Part shown: one piece after another, positions 59,733 through 64,000 of the stretch
How the letters are laid out: every line of letters starts with the position of its first letter
Position numbering within the stretch: the first letter of the stretch is position 1
NCBI RefSeq assembly: GCF_030182585.1
Contig: NZ_JARXOW010000001.1
Location: forward strand, 2,480,001 to 2,544,000
Length of the DNA stretch: 64,000 bases
Reading direction: 5' to 3'
Source of the DNA: Pedobacter faecalis
GTDB lineage: Bacteria > Bacteroidota > Bacteroidia > Sphingobacteriales > Sphingobacteriaceae
Position numbers and translations under genes: made by a program
The notes under the pieces: model-generated
Seen by the model: the letters and a program-made list of their open reading frames with translations, nothing else
Database searches by the model: none
What the model was told of the DNA's origin: nothing

Positions 59733-62549
59733 ATGCCTAAAGACACCTCCATACGCTCAGTATTGATTATCGGATCAGGACCTATCATCATCGGCCAGGC
59801 CTGTGAGTTCGATTATTCGGGATCGCAAGCCGCGCTTTCCCTGAAAGATGAGGGAATCGAAGTTTCGATAATTAATTCGAATCCGGCGACCATCATGACA
59901 GATAAGGTGATCGCTGATCATGTTTATTTGAGGCCTTTGACTGTGGATTCCATCGAGCAGATCCTGATGGAGCGGAAAATTGATGCGGTTCTTCCTACTA
60001 TGGGCGGACAGACCGCGCTTAACCTGTGCAAGGAAGCGGAAGAGCGGGGTGTATGGGAAAAGCATGGTGTGCGTGTAATTGGTGTAGACGTTGCCGCGAT
60101 TGAAAAAACAGAAAACCGGGAAGCTTTCCGCCAGCTGATGGTGGATATAGGCGTGGGTGTAGCTAAATCAAAAATAGCAAACTCTTTCCTGGAAGGTAAA
60201 GAAGCAGCTCAGGAGATCGGTTACCCGCTGGTTATCCGTCCTTCGTACACCCTGGGTGGTACGGGCGGTGGCTTCGTACATAAGAAAGAGGAGTTTGATC
60301 ATGCGCTTAAGCGTGGTTTGGAAGCCTCTCCTACCCATGAGGTACTGGTAGAACAGGCTGTGCTTGGCTGGAAGGAATATGAGCTGGAGTTACTTCGCGA
60401 CGGCAACGATAACGTGATTATCATCTGTTCTATCGAGAACTTCGACCCTATGGGTATTCATACCGGTGACTCGATCACTGTAGCGCCTGCGATGACTTTA
60501 TCGGACCGATGCTACCAGGAGATGCGTAACCAGGCGATCCGGATGATGCGTGCCATCGGAACTTTTGCCGGTGGATGTAATGTGCAGTTCTCCGTAAATC
60601 CGGAAAATGATGAGATCATCGCCATTGAGATCAACCCGCGTGTATCGCGTTCTTCAGCCCTTGCAAGTAAAGCAACCGGTTACCCGATCGCGAAAATTGC
60701 ATCAAAGCTGGCTATTGGTTATAACCTGGATGAAATTGAAAACCAGATCACTAAAACGACGTCGGCTTATTTTGAGCCTACGCTCGACTATGTGATCGTG
60801 AAAGTGCCGCGTTGGAACTTTGACAAGTTTAAGGGCGCAAATATGGAGCTTGGTTTACAGATGAAGTCGGTAGGTGAGGTTATGGCCATCGGCAGGAGCT
60901 TCATCGAGGCCTTACAAAAGGCTTGTCAGAGTCTCGAGATCGGTCGCGCCGGCCTTGGTGCCGACGGCCGCCATAACCGCAGCATCGAAGAGATTATGCA
61001 TGGCCTTGAGCATGCAAGCTGGAACCGCTTGTTCCTGATCAAGGATGCTATGAGCATGGGTGTGCCGCTGGAGTCTGTTCGCAAAGCGACACGTATCGAT
61101 AAATGGTTCCTGAACCAGATTCAGGATCTTGTGCAGCTTGAAACAGAGCTGAAGCGTTATTCGCTGAATAATATTCCGAGAGACTTCTTCGCTACATTGA
61201 AGCAGAAAGGTTTCTCTGACGTACAGATCGCTTATCTGCTGGGTAATGTTACCGAAGATGAGGTGTATGACCGCAGACGTGAGCTTGGAATAAGACGTGT
61301 TTATAAGATGGTTGATACCTGCGCCGCTGAGTTTGCAGCCCAGACGCCTTACTATTACTCGACTTTTGAGGAAGAAAATGAGTCGACCCCATCCGACAGG
61401 AAGAAGGTCATTGTACTGGGCTCGGGTCCTAACCGGATCGGTCAGGGTATCGAGTTCGATTACTCCTGTGTGCATGGATTGCTTGCAGCCAAAGAAAGCG
61501 GATTTGAGTCGATCATGATCAACTGTAACCCGGAAACGGTTTCTACCGACTTCAATATGGCGGATAAGCTATATTTTGAGCCTGTATTCTGGGAGCATGT
61601 GCGTGAGATCATTGACCTGGAGAAACCTGAGGGCGTTATTGTTCAGCTTGGCGGACAGACCGCGCTGAAAATGGCGGAGAAGCTTCATGCCAAAGGTATC
61701 CGTATCATCGGAACTTCTTATGAAGACATGGATGTTGCTGAGGACAGAGGACGGTTTTCTGATCTGTTGAAAGAGCTGGATATTCCTTATCCGAAATATG
61801 GTGTTGCTGAAAATGCAGAAGAGGCTATTAAGGTGGCCAACGAAGTAGGTTACCCGGTGCTGGTTCGTCCTAGTTACGTGCTTGGCGGCCAGGGCATGAG
61901 CATTGTAATCAACGACGAGGATCTTGAGAAAGCGGTGGTTAAATTACTGGGCGACCTTCCTGGAAACAGGGTGCTTATCGACCACTTCCTGGATCGTGCT
62001 GAGGAGACTGAGTCTGATTCAATTTGTGACGGGGAAGATGTACATATTGTCGGCTTGATGGAGCATATTGAGCCTGCGGGTATTCACTCGGGCGACTCAA
62101 GTGCGGTATTGCCCCCGTTCAGTTTGTCGGACAAGGTGATCAGCGATATGGAGACTTACTCTAAGAAGATTGCTAAGGCGCTTAATGTAATCGGGCTACT
62201 AAATATCCAGTTTGCCGTAAAAGACGACAAAGTGTATGTGATCGAAGCCAACCCGCGTGCATCGAGGACAGTGCCGTTCATCGCGAAAGCTTACGATGTG
62301 CCTTATATCAATATTGCAGCTAAGGTAATGCTTGGTGTAAATAAACTGAAGGATTTCACGATTGAGCGCAAGCTTGAGGGCTTCGCGATTAAGGAACCTG
62401 TATTCTCATTCGATAAGTTCCCGGAAGTGACCAAAGAACTTGGCCCGGAAATGAAATCTACTGGAGAGGCGATCAGGTTTATCAAGGATCTGGAAGACCC
62501 ATACTTCAGAAAGCTTTATAAAGACAAGTCAATGTATCTGTCGAAATAG
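59733..62549 (+). CDS. carB: Carbamoyl-phosphate synthase large subunit
   Basis: 938 residues. Two homologous ATP-grasp halves: residues ~1-400 (SVLIIGSGPIIIGQACEFDYSG, PLVIRPSYTLGGTGGGFVH, IEINPRVSRSSALASKATGYP) and ~550-935 (VIVLGSGPNRIGQGIEFDYSCVHG, PVLVRPSYVLGGQGMSIV, IEANPRASRTVPFIAKAYDVP). With CarA it makes carbamoyl phosphate for pyrimidines and arginine. The ~135-residue MGS-like allosteric domain found in E. coli is missing; the protein ends KSMYLSK with a terminator close behind, so this is the natural short form seen in Bacteroidota and not a truncation. carA is not adjacent. Confidence 0.97.
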   Translation: MPKDTSIRSVLIIGSGPIIIGQACEFDYSGSQAALSLKDEGIEVSIINSNPATIMTDKVIADHVYLRPLTVDSIEQILMERKIDAVLPTMGGQTALNLCKEAEERGVWEKHGVRVIGVDVAAIEKTENREAFRQLMVDIGVGVAKSKIANSFLEGKEAAQEIGYPLVIRPSYTLGGTGGGFVHKKEEFDHALKRGLEASPTHEVLVEQAVLGWKEYELELLRDGNDNVIIICSIENFDPMGIHTGDSITVAPAMTLSDRCYQEMRNQAIRMMRAIGTFAGGCNVQFSVNPENDEIIAIEINPRVSRSSALASKATGYPIAKIASKLAIGYNLDEIENQITKTTSAYFEPTLDYVIVKVPRWNFDKFKGANMELGLQMKSVGEVMAIGRSFIEALQKACQSLEIGRAGLGADGRHNRSIEEIMHGLEHASWNRLFLIKDAMSMGVPLESVRKATRIDKWFLNQIQDLVQLETELKRYSLNNIPRDFFATLKQKGFSDVQIAYLLGNVTEDEVYDRRRELGIRRVYKMVDTCAAEFAAQTPYYYSTFEEENESTPSDRKKVIVLGSGPNRIGQGIEFDYSCVHGLLAAKESGFESIMINCNPETVSTDFNMADKLYFEPVFWEHVREIIDLEKPEGVIVQLGGQTALKMAEKLHAKGIRIIGTSYEDMDVAEDRGRFSDLLKELDIPYPKYGVAENAEEAIKVANEVGYPVLVRPSYVLGGQGMSIVINDEDLEKAVVKLLGDLPGNRVLIDHFLDRAEETESDSICDGEDVHIVGLMEHIEPAGIHSGDSSAVLPPFSLSDKVISDMETYSKKIAKALNVIGLLNIQFAVKDDKVYVIEANPRASRTVPFIAKAYDVPYINIAAKVMLGVNKLKDFTIERKLEGFAIKEPVFSFDKFPEVTKELGPEMKSTGEAIRFIKDLEDPYFRKLYKDKSMYLSK

Positions 62550-62570
62550 ATAGATGCTGATAAGCATATC

Positions 62571-62595
62571 AAAGTCCCGAAAGGGACTTTTTTTG
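62571..62595 (+). terminator. Terminator of carB
   Basis: Perfect 8-bp arms AAAGTCCC (62571-62578) and GGGACTTT (62583-62590) with a GAAA tetraloop, then a T run. It starts 21 nt after the carB stop. Confidence 0.93.
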
Positions 62596-62596
62596 T

Positions 62597-62632
62597 TAAA
62601 AAAAATCCTCGCTACCTTACGGTAACGAGGAT
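62597..62632 (-). terminator. Terminator on the minus strand downstream of radA
   Basis: Minus-strand ATCCTCGTTACC and GGTAGCGAGGAT pair at 11 of 12 positions around a 4-nt loop and are followed by eight T residues. It is 213 bp after the radA stop codon, so the radA message would have a long 3' end, or another short transcript ends here. Confidence 0.85.
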
Positions 62633-62844
62633 AATCATCCCTATTGTATTATCAAACATCAAAGCGTGATAACAATATCATATATACAATTAGCAGGCCA
62701 ATGTAAAGTTGGCCGTTATCTGCAATGTAGTGACTTAGTAATGAGTGTTTTACGATTTTTTGGATTTCAAGGCATGAAAACACAGGTGTGAAATTCTTTT
62801 CTCAGATTGTAGATAACAAATAGACTTTTTTCACGCAGGGGGCC

Positions 62845-64000
62845 TTACCCAAACAGCACAGAGAACGCGTCATCAATTTTACTGACCTCGAGGATTTCGA
62901 TATTAAATTTCTCTTTGCTCAGACCTTTGCCGTTGAAAGAAGAAATGAGGATTCGCTCGAAGCCTAATTTTTCAGCCTCCAGGATGCGCTGCTCGATGCG
63001 GTTGACCGCCCGGATTTCCCCGGACAATCCTACTTCGGCAGCAAAGCAGGTTTTTGCTGAAATACTGATGTCTTCGTGCGACGAGATGATGGCGGCGACG
63101 ATAGCGAGGTCAATTGCCGGATCTTCCACTTTGATACCACCCGCAATATTCAGGAAGACGTCAGACACGCTAAGCCTGAACCCGCATCTTTTTTCAAGTA
63201 CGGCCAGCAGCATATTCATCCGTCGCGTGTCGAAGCCGTTTGCCGACCGCTGAGGCGTTCCATATGCTGCGGGACTTACCAGTGCCTGGGTTTCGATAAG
63301 CATTGGTCTGGCGCCCTCTAAAGTTGCCGAAATGGCAATTCCGCTAAGCTGCTCATCACGTTGTGAAAGCAGGATCTCCGAAGGGTTTGATACTTCTCTT
63401 AAGCCTTGGTTGTGCATGGCGTAAATGCCGAGCTCAGCCGCGGCACCGAACCTGTTCTTCACAGATCGCAGGATTCTATAGACATGATGCCTGTCGCCTT
63501 CAAACTGCAGCACAGTGTCGACCATATGTTCAAGAACCTTGGGGCCGGCGATAGTGCCGTCCTTAGTAATGTGGCCGATCAGGAATACGGGCGTATCTGT
63601 TTCTTTTGCAAACTTTAAAAGTTCAGCAGCGCATTCCCTGACCTGCGAAACGCTTCCGGGCGTGGAATCGATGTGTGCTGAATGGAGCGTCTGAATGGAA
63701 TCGACAATAACAAGATCTGGTTCCAGCGCTTCTATCTGTTTAAAGATATGCTGAGTGGAGGTTTCTGCCAGGATATAACAGTCCGATGTCGGATTTGGCG
63801 TGATGCGCTCCGCACGCATCTTGATTTGTTGTTCACTCTCTTCGCCTGAAACATACAAGACGCGCTTGCCGTGTACGTTCAACGCCAGCTGGAGCATAAG
63901 CGTAGACTTGCCTATACCCGGTTCACCCCCGATTAGTGTGACAGAGCCGGGTACGAGTCCACCGCCCAGCACGCGGTCAAGTTCCTGATCGCCAGTGCCG
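62845..64000 (-). CDS. radA: DNA repair protein RadA (5' end outside window)
   Basis: The frame is open to the window edge; ~385 C-terminal residues are present. TGDQELDRVLGGGLVPGS precedes Walker A GGEPGIGKSTLMLQ; LYVSGEESEQQIKMRAER, the Walker B region LVIVDSIQTLHS and the RadA-specific KNRFG (in RSVKNRFGAAAELG) follow. The last ~170 residues are the Lon-protease-like domain (AYGTPQRSANGFDTRRMNMLLAVLEKR to VGLSGEIRAVNRIEQR). RadA is a hexameric branch-migration helicase for recombination. The N-terminal zinc finger lies beyond the window. Confidence 0.97.
   Translation of the reverse strand, partial: GTGDQELDRVLGGGLVPGSVTLIGGEPGIGKSTLMLQLALNVHGKRVLYVSGEESEQQIKMRAERITPNPTSDCYILAETSTQHIFKQIEALEPDLVIVDSIQTLHSAHIDSTPGSVSQVRECAAELLKFAKETDTPVFLIGHITKDGTIAGPKVLEHMVDTVLQFEGDRHHVYRILRSVKNRFGAAAELGIYAMHNQGLREVSNPSEILLSQRDEQLSGIAISATLEGARPMLIETQALVSPAAYGTPQRSANGFDTRRMNMLLAVLEKRCGFRLSVSDVFLNIAGGIKVEDPAIDLAIVAAIISSHEDISISAKTCFAAEVGLSGEIRAVNRIEQRILEAEKLGFERILISSFNGKGLSKEKFNIEILEVSKIDDAFSVLFG

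Larger units (their letters stand above)
62550..62844. other. Intergenic region between convergent carB and radA
   Basis: 295 bp holding one terminator for each strand, a hairpin with GGCCAA (62696-62701... ) / TTGGCC arms near 62695-62715, and otherwise AT-rich sequence. No ORF and no TAnnTTTG element on either strand were found. Confidence 0.6.

Noticed and set aside
59733..62549. carB truncated by a frameshift, as it lacks the C-terminal regulatory domain
   Set aside because: The ending is clean, a terminator follows within 21 nt, no remnant of the domain lies downstream, and a ~940-residue form is usual in Bacteroidota.

Overview
The window is a 64 kb piece of a Bacteroidota chromosome, most likely Sphingobacteriaceae (Pedobacter or a close relative). 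The evidence is the mix of families: SusC/SusD pairs, FecR with an ECF sigma factor, DUF1735, DUF4407, DUF2490 and DUF6358 proteins, a 938-residue CarB without the C-terminal regulatory domain, and Bacteroidota-type promoters (TTTG, about 19 nt, TAnnTTTG). The genus call is inference from protein resemblance. No insertion sequence, prophage, plasmid function or CRISPR array was seen.

Layout. 0-9 kb: the tail of a SusD-like gene, an S66 carboxypeptidase divergent from metG, tRNA-Arg(CCU), a PAP2 phosphatase, a LytS-type kinase whose LytTR regulator gene carries an in-frame TGA, and an unknown lipoprotein. This part looks more AT-rich than the rest. 9-20 kb: a VOC protein, an ECF sigma gene divergent from its likely fecR anti-sigma partner, then a nutrient-uptake operon (STN-type SusC, SusD, DUF1735/discoidin lipoprotein, two tandem TlpA-like thioredoxins) closed by a terminator. 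20-27 kb: small envelope proteins, a luciferase-like monooxygenase, a DUF3298 lipoprotein, a phosphodiester glycosidase-like protein, a class III aminotransferase and a methyltransferase. 26.8-43 kb: a five-domain ThuA/sugar dehydrogenase/PKD/cytochrome c/carbohydrate-binding lipoprotein, a CheY-like regulator, peptidases (M28, rhomboid, M14, peptidase T), a rhodanese operon containing a 320-residue protein of unknown function, and a beta-CASP hydrolase. 43-49 kb: a second SusC/SusD pair, without STN domain or sigma/anti-sigma genes, followed by a PI-PLC-like lipoprotein-family phosphodiesterase. 49-55 kb: the housekeeping run rplM-rpsI-rpsB-tsf, pyrH-frr and an ABC exporter. 54.8-59.5 kb: a thiamine region on the minus strand, with a TPP riboswitch driving a TonB-dependent receptor and a ThiE-like enzyme, preceded by a coupled lipoprotein-PnuC-NadR-like kinase operon. 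59.7-64 kb: carB, and radA running off the end.

The observations most worth following are: (1) two intergenic arrays of 11-bp units with a GGG (or CCC) run once per unit, each in a divergent gap at nearly the same distance from its flanking genes and each tied to an inverted repeat; (2) a PnuC/kinase pair beside a TPP riboswitch that could salvage thiamine rather than NAD precursors; (3) the leader of the STN-type susC, which holds a seven-codon ORF, two hairpins and a repeated motif; (4) three genes whose -7 elements end 4-5 nt before the start codon, suggesting leaderless mRNAs; (5) hairpins at the predicted +1 of the rplM and carB mRNAs; and (6) a single stop codon breaking an otherwise intact response regulator next to its intact kinase.
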